Shown: in pieces, positions 42,294 to 50,513 of the stretch
Layout of the letters: each line of letters opens with the position of its first letter
How positions within the stretch are numbered: the first letter of the stretch is position 1
Assembly: GCF_000016665.1 (NCBI RefSeq)
Contig: NC_009523.1
Coordinates: 3,038,001-3,102,000, forward strand
Length of the DNA stretch: 64,000 bases
DNA from: Roseiflexus sp. RS-1
Lineage (GTDB): Bacteria; Chloroflexota; Chloroflexia; Chloroflexales; Roseiflexaceae
Direction of reading: 5' to 3'
The notes under the pieces: model-generated
What the model was told of the DNA's origin: nothing
The model's database searches: none
The model's input: the letters and a program-made list of their open reading frames with translations, nothing else
Position numbers and translations under genes: made by a program

Positions 42294-42710
42294 GTGAGGC
42301 TGGCGGGGAGACGTATCGTGGTGAACAGCGCTTTCATGAACATCATCGCCATTGCTGTGGGAGCAGCCATCGGCGCCAATCTGCGCTACAGTCTGTCGAT
42401 CTGGGCGGCGCAGCGTTGGGGGGCGTCGTTTCCGTATGGTACACTGATCGTCAACGTTATTGGAAGTTTTGCCATCGGGTTTGTGCTGGTTCTGGCAACA
42501 ACACGCCTGAGCCTGAGCGATACGGCGCGACTGCTGATCGTCACCGGATTGCTGGGCGGCTTCACCACGTTTTCCAGCCTGAGTTTCGAGACCTATACGC
42601 TGGTGACGAGCGGCAGCTGGATGGCAGCCGGCCTGTATGTGCTCAGCAGTTTCGGGTTAGGGATTGCAGGCGTTTTTCTGGGCGCGGGTGTCGCGCGGGT
42701 ACTGCCGTAG
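42294..42710 (+). CDS. crcB: Fluoride channel CrcB/Fluc
   Basis: The 138-residue protein has four membrane helices and the family motif GGFTTFSSLSFET (88-100), with Asn54 and the Phe residues that line the pore. CrcB forms an antiparallel dimeric fluoride channel that lets fluoride leave the cell. AGGAG eight bases before the GTG at 42294 supports that start; an ATG at 42336 is the alternative. It is controlled by the fluoride riboswitch ahead of it and leads an operon with the DUF190-CBS gene. Confidence 0.95.
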   Translation: MRLAGRRIVVNSAFMNIIAIAVGAAIGANLRYSLSIWAAQRWGASFPYGTLIVNVIGSFAIGFVLVLATTRLSLSDTARLLIVTGLLGGFTTFSSLSFETYTLVTSGSWMAAGLYVLSSFGLGIAGVFLGAGVARVLP

Positions 42711-42725
42711 GCAAGGAGGATCAAC

Positions 42726-44009
42726 GTGGATCTGAGCGGCAATGCACAACAAGTCTGGATTTTTCTGGGGGAAAGCGATCAGTGGCATGGGCGCCCACTT
42801 TCGCTCGCGCTCCTCGAACTCCTCAAGCGCAACGGGATTGCCGGCGGCACCGTGTTGCGCGGCATCGCCGGGTATGGCGCACATAGTTTCATCCATACCG
42901 CATCGCTCGTCGAACTGAGCAGCGACCTGCCGATCGTGGTAACATTCGTGGATCGACCTGACCGTATCGCGCGGGTCATGCCCGACATCCTGGAGATGGT
43001 GCGTGAAGGGTTGATCACAACGACGCCGGTTGAGGTGATCAAATACACCTCGCGCGCGATCGGTCCGTTCCCGGCGCACCTCACCGTCGCCGATGTGATG
43101 ACCCGTCAGGTCGTCAGTGTGCGTCCCGATACGCCAGTTGCCGAGATTGTCGCATTGTTGATCGACCGTGCGCTGCGCTCGGCGCCGGTTGTCGATGCGG
43201 AGAACCGCGTAATCGGCATTATTACCGACGGCGACCTGCTCACCCGCGGTGCAACCGAATTGCCGCTGGCATTGCAGCGCGAACTGTCGCTGGCGGAACG
43301 CGCAGCGACGATCGAAACCCTTGCCACGCACCGGCACACCGCCGCCGATCTGATGACCCCCAATCCGGTCACGTTACGGGAGACCACGCCGCTGGCGGAG
43401 GCGGCGGCGGTCATGGCGGATCGCGGCTTGAAACGCATTCCGGTCGTTGATGCGCAGCAACGTCTGGTCGGCATGGTCAGCCGTTCTGATCTCCTTGCCA
43501 CCGTCGCAGAAGGGTTGCGCCAGCGTCCCGCCACACCCATCAGGCAGCCAGATGGCGCCCCCAAAACGGTTGGTGAGATCATGATCACCGATGTTCCGAC
43601 TGTCCAACCCGACACTCCGCTCGCAGAGACGCTCGACCGCCTGCTGGAAACCGACAAGCGACGCGTGATCGTCGTTGATGGTGAGCGACGGGTCGTCGGC
43701 ATTATCACTGATGGCGATGTCATGCGGCGCGCTGCAAAACGGGTGCGTCCTGGTGCATTGCGCGCTCTGGCGGCGTGGTTCGGTGGCGGCGCCCGCCCGC
43801 CCGGACTCGAAGTCGCTGCTGAGGGACGCACCGCCGCCGATGTGATGACCTCCCCGGTGGTGACGCTGCCGACCAATGCGCCGATTGCCGATGCTGTGCG
43901 CCTGATGATGGCGCATAAGATCAAGCGAATCCCGATCATCGATGCTGACGGGCGGTTGGTCGGGATGGTCGGGCGCGCAGGGGTGCTGGCGGCGTTGAGT
44001 CGGGGATAG
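42726..44009 (+). CDS. DUF190 protein fused to four CBS domains
   Basis: A 427-residue soluble protein starting at a GTG (AAGGAGG upstream). Residues 8-105 are DUF190, a PII-like fold (GRPLSLALLELLKRNGIAGG; RVMPDILEMVREGLIT). Then come CBS modules, each recognisable by a DVMT or DLMT-type start and (I/V)VGI(I/V)TDGDL end, at about 115-175, 200-260, 280-340 and 365-427; the second and fourth end in SRSDLL and GRAGVL. CBS pairs bind adenine nucleotides. DUF190 genes often neighbour crcB. It is 15 bases after crcB and so under fluoride control; a regulator of the channel or energy sensor is an inference. Confidence 0.92.
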   Translation: MDLSGNAQQVWIFLGESDQWHGRPLSLALLELLKRNGIAGGTVLRGIAGYGAHSFIHTASLVELSSDLPIVVTFVDRPDRIARVMPDILEMVREGLITTTPVEVIKYTSRAIGPFPAHLTVADVMTRQVVSVRPDTPVAEIVALLIDRALRSAPVVDAENRVIGIITDGDLLTRGATELPLALQRELSLAERAATIETLATHRHTAADLMTPNPVTLRETTPLAEAAAVMADRGLKRIPVVDAQQRLVGMVSRSDLLATVAEGLRQRPATPIRQPDGAPKTVGEIMITDVPTVQPDTPLAETLDRLLETDKRRVIVVDGERRVVGIITDGDVMRRAAKRVRPGALRALAAWFGGGARPPGLEVAAEGRTAADVMTSPVVTLPTNAPIADAVRLMMAHKIKRIPIIDADGRLVGMVGRAGVLAALSRG

Positions 44010-44132
44010 GGGCTTCGATAACTCCCCACATCCCCTTAACCTGTGTTACTATTACACCGATTGTTCCACGCCAACCCTGCACCCACATATCACTCCTGCA
44101 ATCGTACTTTATGTAAAGCGTGAGGTCGTACC

Positions 44133-45809
44133 GTGACCGACACCAAAATTATCTATTCCATGATTCGGGTCGGGAAGATTGTGCCGCCAAACCGGCAGGT
44201 GCTGAAGGATATTTCGCTCTCGTACTTCTACGGCGCCAAAATCGGCGTGATTGGACTCAACGGCGCTGGCAAATCGACCCTGTTGCGCATTATGGCGGGC
44301 GTTGACCGCGATTTCTTTGGTGAAACGGTCATCGCACCGGGGTACACCGTCGGTTTTCTGGAACAGGAACCGCGTCTCGACGACTCGCTCACCGTCCGGC
44401 AGACGGTCGAGCAGGGGGTGCAACCGATTGTCGATCTCTTGCGACGCTACGACGAGGTGAACGAACGGTTCGGCGATCCGGACGCCGACATGGACGCGCT
44501 GATTGCCGAGCAGGCAGCGTTGCAGGAACAACTGGATCATCTCGACGCCTGGGATCTCGACAGTCGGCTGGAACTGGCGATGGATGCCTTGCGCTGCCCG
44601 CCGGGTGACACGCCGGTTGCTGTGCTGTCGGGCGGGGAGCGCCGACGGGTGGCGCTCTGCCGTTTGTTGCTCCAGAAACCGGACATCCTGCTCCTCGACG
44701 AGCCGACCAACCATCTCGACGCCGAATCGGTCGCCTGGCTCGAACGTCACCTGCAAGCATACCCTGGCACGGTGATCTGCGTCACCCATGATCGCCGGTT
44801 TCTCAACAATGTGGCTGAATGGATCCTGGAACTGGACCGCGGCATGGGCATCCCCTGGCGCGGCAACTACTCATCGTGGCTGGTTCAGAAGCAGCAGCAG
44901 ATCGCGGCTGCCGAGAAAGCCGAGAATCTGCGGCAGAAAACACTGGCGCGCGAACTGGAGTGGATCAATGCTTCACCCCGCGCACGTCAGGCAAAGAGCA
45001 AAGCGCGCATTGCCGCCTACGAACAACTCCTCAGTCAGAGCGCCGAGCGCGCCGAGCGCGACCTGGAAATCTATATCCCTCCCGGTCCGCGCCTCGGCGA
45101 CCTTGTCATTCGCGCTGAGCATGTGACGAAGGCGTATGGCGACAAACTTCTGTACGATGACCTGACATTTGATGTGCCGCCTGGCGCGATCATCGGCATC
45201 ATCGGTCCGAATGGCGCCGGCAAAACCACCCTGTTCCGCATGATCACCGGGCAGGAGCAGCCTGACAGCGGCGCCCTGATCGTTGGTCCGTCGGTGAAGT
45301 TAGGATATGTCGATCAGAGTCGCGACTCGCTGAACCCGGATCGCACGGTGTGGGAAGAGATCTCCGGCGGCGATGAGGTGATCATGCTTGGCAACCGCCA
45401 GGTCAACTCGCGTTCGTATGTGGCGCGCTTCAACTTCACCGGCGCCGATCAGCAGAAGAAGGTGGGAACCCTTTCCGGCGGCGAACGCAACCGGGTGCAC
45501 CTGGCGAAAGTGCTTCGTTCTGGCGCGAACGTGCTATTACTCGACGAGCCAACCAACGATCTCGATGTCCACACCCTGCGCGCGCTCGAAGACGCCCTCA
45601 TCAATTTCGCCGGATGCGCGCTGATCATTTCCCATGATCGCTGGTTCCTTGATCGGGTTGCGACCCATATCCTGGCATTCGAGAATGAATCGAGCGTTGT
45701 CTGGTTTCCCGGCACGTACAGCGAATACGAGGAGGACCGCCGACGTCGCCTTGGCAAGGCAGCCGATCAGCCGCACCGCACCGTGTACCGCCGTCTGACA
45801 CGGGGATGA
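44133..45809 (+). CDS. ettA: Energy-dependent translational throttle EttA (ABC-F)
   Basis: The 558-residue protein has two ABC cassettes (GLNGAGKST and GPNGAGKTT; LSGGERRRVALCRLL and LSGGERNRVHLAKVL), no membrane part, and the EttA arm (about 95-140, FGDPDADMDALIAEQ). EttA binds the ribosomal E site and gates the first peptide bond according to ATP/ADP. It starts at GTG 44133. Length and motifs match E. coli EttA (about 555 residues). It is monocistronic. Confidence 0.96.
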   Translation: MTDTKIIYSMIRVGKIVPPNRQVLKDISLSYFYGAKIGVIGLNGAGKSTLLRIMAGVDRDFFGETVIAPGYTVGFLEQEPRLDDSLTVRQTVEQGVQPIVDLLRRYDEVNERFGDPDADMDALIAEQAALQEQLDHLDAWDLDSRLELAMDALRCPPGDTPVAVLSGGERRRVALCRLLLQKPDILLLDEPTNHLDAESVAWLERHLQAYPGTVICVTHDRRFLNNVAEWILELDRGMGIPWRGNYSSWLVQKQQQIAAAEKAENLRQKTLARELEWINASPRARQAKSKARIAAYEQLLSQSAERAERDLEIYIPPGPRLGDLVIRAEHVTKAYGDKLLYDDLTFDVPPGAIIGIIGPNGAGKTTLFRMITGQEQPDSGALIVGPSVKLGYVDQSRDSLNPDRTVWEEISGGDEVIMLGNRQVNSRSYVARFNFTGADQQKKVGTLSGGERNRVHLAKVLRSGANVLLLDEPTNDLDVHTLRALEDALINFAGCALIISHDRWFLDRVATHILAFENESSVVWFPGTYSEYEEDRRRRLGKAADQPHRTVYRRLTRG

Positions 45810-45941
45810 AACGGGGCATCGTTACTGTTCCTTCTCCATGTGTTGCTCAACTATTACTGCCCCGGTTCGCCGGTTAAGGTACAGTTGCGTCGAGCCGTAT
45901 CGTGATGTGTTTCACGAGATGTCAAGAGGAGGTAGTTGCCC

Positions 45942-47801
45942 ATGGAGACATCAGTCGTAGAGGCGCCAGCGTATGTGAAGAATGAAAAACTGATCCGCTG
46001 GGTCCAGGAGATGGTCGATCTGTGCAAACCGGATCGCGTTCACTGGTGTGACGGCTCAAAGGCGGAGTATGACGCGCTGTGTGAACAACTCGTCCAGGCA
46101 GGGACGTTCATTCGCTTGAATCAGGAGAAGTGGCCCGGCTGCTTCCTGGCGCGTTCTGATCCGAGCGACGTCGCGCGTGTCGAAGATCGCACCTTCATCT
46201 GTAGCGTCAGTCGTGGCGATGCCGGACCAACCAACAACTGGATGTCGCCCAGGGAGATGAAGGAGACGCTCATCCCGCTGTTCGACGGTTCGATGCGCGG
46301 ACGCACGATGTATGTCATTCCCTTCTGCATGGGACCGATCGGGTCGCCGCTTGCCCAGATCGGCGTCCAGCTCACCGACTCGGCGTATGTTGTCGTGAAT
46401 ATGTGGATCATGACACGGATCGGGCAAAAGGTGATTGAGGCGCTGGGCGACAACGACTTTGTTCCGTGTCTGCACTCAGTTGGCGCGCCGCTTGAACCCG
46501 GACAGAAGGATGTTCCCTGGCCCTGCAATCCGACAGTCAAGTATATCGTCCACTTCCCGGAAGAGCGCATGATCTGGTCGTATGGCAGCGGCTATGGCGG
46601 CAACGCTCTCTTGGGCAAGAAATGCCTGGCACTGCGCATCGCATCGGTCATTGCCCGTGATGAAGGATGGCTTGCGGAGCACATGCTTATCCTGGGGGTC
46701 AAGGATCCAAAAGGGCGCAAGACCTACGTTGCAGCGGCCTTCCCCAGCGCCTGCGGCAAGACCAACTTTGCCATGCTCATCCCGCCCAAACCCTTCACAG
46801 AAGAGGGATGGGAAGTAACGACGGTTGGTGACGACATCGCCTGGATCAAACCCGGTCCTGATGGGCGATTGTACGCGATCAACCCGGAGAGCGGCTACTT
46901 CGGCGTCGCACCCGGCACGTCGTATGAAACGAACCCGAACGCAATGGCGGCGCTGTCGCGCAACACCATTTTCACCAATGTTGCGCTGACGCCCGATGGC
47001 GGCGTCTGGTGGGAAGGAATGACCAAAGAGCCGCCGCCGGAAGCGATCGACTGGCAGGGGAAGCACTGGACGCCCGATTCAGGCAGAAAAGCCGCGCACC
47101 CGAATGCACGCTTCACTGCTCCGGCGTCGCAGAACCCGGCGATCGATCCCGACTGGGAAAATCCAAATGGCGTTCCCATTCGCGCATTCATTTTTGGCGG
47201 TCGCCGCAGCACCGTCGTGCCACTGGTTTACCAGTCGTTCAACTGGACGTTTGGCGTCTACCTGGCTGCCACTATGGGATCGGAGATGACGGCTGCCGCC
47301 TTTGGCAAGATTGGTGAAGTGCGCCGCGATCCGATGGCGATGCTCCCATTCTGCGGCTATCACATGGGCGACTACTTCAATCACTGGTTGCAGTTCGGTC
47401 GTACCATTCCCAACCCGCCACGCATCTTCAGCGTCAACTGGTTCCGCAAAGATGCCGAGGGGAATTTCCTCTGGCCCGGCTTCGGCGAGAATATGCGTGT
47501 TCTCAAGTGGATCGTCGAGCGTGCCAATGGTCGCGCGGTCGGCATCGAAAGCCCGATTGGCTGGATGCCGCGCTACGACGATATCGACTGGCGCGGACTG
47601 GAAGATTTCAGCGAAGAGAAGTTCACCGAACTGATGGCGGTCGATCGCGAGCAGTGGACCCATGAAATCCTGCTGCACGAAGAGTTGTTCCTGAAACTCT
47701 ATGATCGCCTGCCCAAGGAATTCCGCTCCGTTCGCGACCTGCTCCTCTCGGCGCTCTGGCGCTCACCCGAGCATTGGGATCTGCTCGACGGCGGGCACTG
47801 A
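45942..47801 (+). CDS. pckG: Phosphoenolpyruvate carboxykinase, GTP-dependent
   Basis: The 619-residue enzyme has the GTP-type PEPCK marks: the P-loop with reactive Cys FPSACGKTN (267-275, Cys271), DDIAWI for metal binding, and [13 protein letters not shown] near the C-terminus. It converts oxaloacetate and GTP to PEP, CO2 and GDP in the cytosol, linking the C4 pool with gluconeogenesis. AGAGGAGG ahead of the ATG at 45942 supports this start. Monocistronic, with a strong hairpin behind. Confidence 0.97.
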   Translation: METSVVEAPAYVKNEKLIRWVQEMVDLCKPDRVHWCDGSKAEYDALCEQLVQAGTFIRLNQEKWPGCFLARSDPSDVARVEDRTFICSVSRGDAGPTNNWMSPREMKETLIPLFDGSMRGRTMYVIPFCMGPIGSPLAQIGVQLTDSAYVVVNMWIMTRIGQKVIEALGDNDFVPCLHSVGAPLEPGQKDVPWPCNPTVKYIVHFPEERMIWSYGSGYGGNALLGKKCLALRIASVIARDEGWLAEHMLILGVKDPKGRKTYVAAAFPSACGKTNFAMLIPPKPFTEEGWEVTTVGDDIAWIKPGPDGRLYAINPESGYFGVAPGTSYETNPNAMAALSRNTIFTNVALTPDGGVWWEGMTKEPPPEAIDWQGKHWTPDSGRKAAHPNARFTAPASQNPAIDPDWENPNGVPIRAFIFGGRRSTVVPLVYQSFNWTFGVYLAATMGSEMTAAAFGKIGEVRRDPMAMLPFCGYHMGDYFNHWLQFGRTIPNPPRIFSVNWFRKDAEGNFLWPGFGENMRVLKWIVERANGRAVGIESPIGWMPRYDDIDWRGLEDFSEEKFTELMAVDREQWTHEILLHEELFLKLYDRLPKEFRSVRDLLLSALWRSPEHWDLLDGGH

Positions 47802-47828
47802 TGCCCTCTGAAGGCGCACCGTTCCTGC

Positions 47829-47859
47829 CCGGGTTGCTGAAGCCTGGCTTCAGCAACCC
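47829..47859 (+). terminator. Hairpin after pckG
   Basis: CGGGTTGCTGAAG and its exact complement form a 13-bp stem with a five-base loop, 27 bases after the pckG stop codon. The T-tract is weak. Confidence 0.7.
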
Positions 47860-47961
47860 GATTACTCCTGGATCTCCCGTTGCTTTCCCGACACTTGCGC
47901 GCCATGGTACAATCGCGCTCAATCAATATTGTGCGGATCAATTGCCGGATATGAGGATACG

Positions 47962-49080
47962 ATGCACGATACCATCGTTCGCTTCGGTATTGTCGGCGCG
48001 GGTAGCGTGTCGATACGCGGTTTGCTGCCCCACCTGAGCCAGCCGGATCTGCACGATCGGCTGCGCCTGGTGGCTGTGTGCGACCCGGCGCCTGGTCGTG
48101 CCGCTGCGGCTGCCGCCCGCTTCGGGTGCGAGTATGCTTTCACCGACTACAGCGACATGCTCGCCGCCGGTGTGGTTGATGCTCTTACGATTGCAACACC
48201 GATAGGGTTGCACTACGAGCAGGGCCGGATGGCGCTTGAAGCAGGCGTCCACGTCCATTTCAACAAGACAATGACCACGACGGTCGCAGAAGCTACCGAC
48301 CTGATCGAGCGCGCCGCAGCACGTAACCTCAAGATAGTTGCATCACCGGGAGAGATGCTGCGCCCGCACAATCAGCGCATTAAACAGCTCATCGCCGAAG
48401 GCGCTATCGGCACGCTCTGCTGGGCAGCGTGCGGCGCAGCATTTGGACGGTATCATGAAGAAGAACCGGTGCGTCAGGGCGCCGATCCCCTCATGAACAT
48501 CGATCCGACGTGGTATTACCGGAAACCCGGCGGCGGCCCACTGTACGACATGACCGTCTACAGCCTGCATGCTCTCACAGGCATTCTTGGTCCCGCCAGG
48601 CGCGTAACGGCAATGTCTGGCGTGCGGTTGCGTGAACGTGAGTTCGCTGGCGTCATGCATCCAGTCGAAGCAGACGATAATACGCTGATCCTGATCGACT
48701 TTGGCGATACTATCTTTGCGCTGGCATACGGTACACCGGCTGGGAGTTTGACCGAAGGGTTCGGAGGGAGTTATTTTGGCGTTTCCGGATCGATTACCGG
48801 ACGAAAACTCAATGGGCAGCCGTTCGACTATCCGGGACGCAGTGATGCAGAAGCGCATCCCCACGGCGATCAAATTCTGTTGCCCCACGTAGTTGGTGTG
48901 CATCGTGAGATCGAAGAGCAGCACGTATGGGAGGATATCATGCAACTGATTGACTGGATACGCGACGGGACGCCAACCATTGTCACTGCCGAACATGCGC
49001 GACACGTCATTGATATTATCGAGTCTGCCTACCGCGCTGCTGCCACAGGATGTACCCAGGAGTTAACAACCACATTCTAA
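47962..49080 (+). CDS. Gfo/Idh/MocA-family oxidoreductase
   Basis: The 372-residue protein has an N-terminal Rossmann fold (VRFGIVGAGSVSIRG; LRLVAVCDPAPGR; ALTIATPIGLHYEQ) and the family's EAGVHVHFNKTM, which replaces the usual EKP by FNK; the normally conserved catalytic Lys is still in that position. The C-terminal domain has GGGPLYDMTVYSLHAL. It would oxidise or reduce a sugar, polyol or related alcohol with NAD(P). Substrate unknown. ATG at 47962 follows ATGAGG. Confidence 0.9.
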   Translation: MHDTIVRFGIVGAGSVSIRGLLPHLSQPDLHDRLRLVAVCDPAPGRAAAAAARFGCEYAFTDYSDMLAAGVVDALTIATPIGLHYEQGRMALEAGVHVHFNKTMTTTVAEATDLIERAAARNLKIVASPGEMLRPHNQRIKQLIAEGAIGTLCWAACGAAFGRYHEEEPVRQGADPLMNIDPTWYYRKPGGGPLYDMTVYSLHALTGILGPARRVTAMSGVRLREREFAGVMHPVEADDNTLILIDFGDTIFALAYGTPAGSLTEGFGGSYFGVSGSITGRKLNGQPFDYPGRSDAEAHPHGDQILLPHVVGVHREIEEQHVWEDIMQLIDWIRDGTPTIVTAEHARHVIDIIESAYRAAATGCTQELTTTF

Positions 49081-49459
49081 CGAAGTAGTACTATAGGCAG
49101 TGTCGGGCATAGTACCTCTGTTCATGGCAGAAGGATACCTTTGCGTCATTGCGATTGCGATGTATGTCGAGTACACTAGAAGCGTAGTCGGTCATCAATG
49201 CTTGCAATCAACCCAACCGGCTACGACAGGACGCTCAGGCTCCCGAGATCACGCACCCGACGTCGCACTCCAACAACCCGGCACGTACGTCGCAGCAGGA
49301 CAATCCAGTCAACATCGCAGCCCATCTCGTACAAACGCGCCAGCCCGCCTGACCAGGTACCAGTACGTTGCTACGCAGCGCAGGAGCCTGAGCACGAAGT
49401 CGGAGATCATCGCCCTGGCATCTGCCAGGGCGATGATTGTTAATGATACTATTCACGCC
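49081..49459. other. Intergenic with one strong hairpin
   Basis: No gene was seen. The stretch lies between convergent genes and needs no promoter. Its only obvious element is the terminator hairpin at 49406-49437. The frames over 49100-49696 have no protein-like composition. Confidence 0.5.
49406..49437. terminator. Bidirectional terminator hairpin
   Basis: ATCATCGCCCTGGCA and its perfect complement form a 15-bp stem with a two-base centre, between the oxidoreductase (plus) and lactonase (minus) genes that converge on it. Confidence 0.75.
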
Positions 49460-50323
49460 CTACGTCCGCTCACGAATCACCGGCAGACCGGGAACCCGCG
49501 TGCGAATGCGATAGAGCGAGGTGCGCGCCGTGATGTAGAGAGTCTGGCGATCGGCATCGCCCCAGGCACAGTTCGCCGGGCGCTCCGGCGTGGCGATCAC
49601 CCCCAGCCACGTCCCATCCGGCTCGAAGACCCATACCCCGGTTGCGCCGGTGACATACAGGTTCCCTTCGACATCGACCTTCATTCCGTCCGGTGATCCG
49701 GGTTGCGGATGGTCCATATCGGCAAAGATACGTGCGTTTGCCAGCCGACCGTCGGGCAGGACATCGAACGCACGCACATGACGCCGCGGGGAATCATCGA
49801 TATACAGGATCGTTTCATCAGGCGAAAATGCCAGTCCGTTGGGGCGATCAAAATCGTCGACCAGCAGTTCGACCATTCCGTCGGGCAAGATGCGATACAC
49901 GCCGTTGCACGGCTGTTCGCGCTCTTCGGGCGCAATGCCGTAGGGTGGATCGGTAAAATAGATTGTGCCGTCCGATTTGACCACGACGTCATTCGGGCTG
50001 TTAAGGCGCTTCCCGCCATACGTATCCGCCAGCGTCACCGGTTCGGCGCCCGGCTCAGCGCGTGAGACGCGCCGACCACCGTGCTCGCACGCAATGATGC
50101 GTCCTTCGTGGTCCAGGGTGAGTCCGTTCGAGTGACCGCTCGGTTCGCGCCAGATGGATACGCCATGGACAGGATGCCAGCGGTACTGACGGTTGGCAGG
50201 AATGTCCGAAAAGATCAGAAAACCGTCTGGATGCCAGACCGGACCTTCAGTAAACTCAAAACCGCCAGCGATGCGTTCAGGATCGCCCGGTTCGATCAGC
50301 GCTTTCAGCTTCATGGCAGGCAT
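49460..50323 (-). CDS. SMP-30/gluconolactonase family lactonase
   Basis: The 287-residue protein is a six-bladed propeller of the SMP-30 type: EFTEGPVWHPDGFLIFSD with the metal-binding Glu, NSPNDVVVKSDGTIYFTDP with the Asn/Asp ligands, and RPNGLAFSPDETILYIDDS. The family hydrolyses sugar lactones with a divalent metal. Its position beside a Gfo/Idh/MocA dehydrogenase makes a shared sugar-oxidation pathway plausible, although the genes converge. Start could be Met1 or Met4. Confidence 0.93.
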   Translation of the reverse strand: MPAMKLKALIEPGDPERIAGGFEFTEGPVWHPDGFLIFSDIPANRQYRWHPVHGVSIWREPSGHSNGLTLDHEGRIIACEHGGRRVSRAEPGAEPVTLADTYGGKRLNSPNDVVVKSDGTIYFTDPPYGIAPEEREQPCNGVYRILPDGMVELLVDDFDRPNGLAFSPDETILYIDDSPRRHVRAFDVLPDGRLANARIFADMDHPQPGSPDGMKVDVEGNLYVTGATGVWVFEPDGTWLGVIATPERPANCAWGDADRQTLYITARTSLYRIRTRVPGLPVIRERT

Positions 50324-50513
50324 ATACTTTCATGCATGACGCGGTTCGCCGCTTATCGTAGCATGGATAGTCCGGACTGACAACGTTCGAGGCGTTTGCG
50401 CAAATCTGCTATAACCGTTAGACTCTGAAGATACAGTTGCGCGCCTGCATACCGAGACAGGAGCGACCCGCAATGCATAATGGCGCCCGCTGAGCGTATC
50501 AGGAACCAGTATC

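Noticed and set aside
43106-44029. A 307-residue minus-strand frame opposite the DUF190-CBS gene
   Set aside because: It mirrors the codon bias of the real gene: Ser/Arg/Thr-rich without hydrophobic core pattern. The plus strand has clear DUF190 and CBS motifs.
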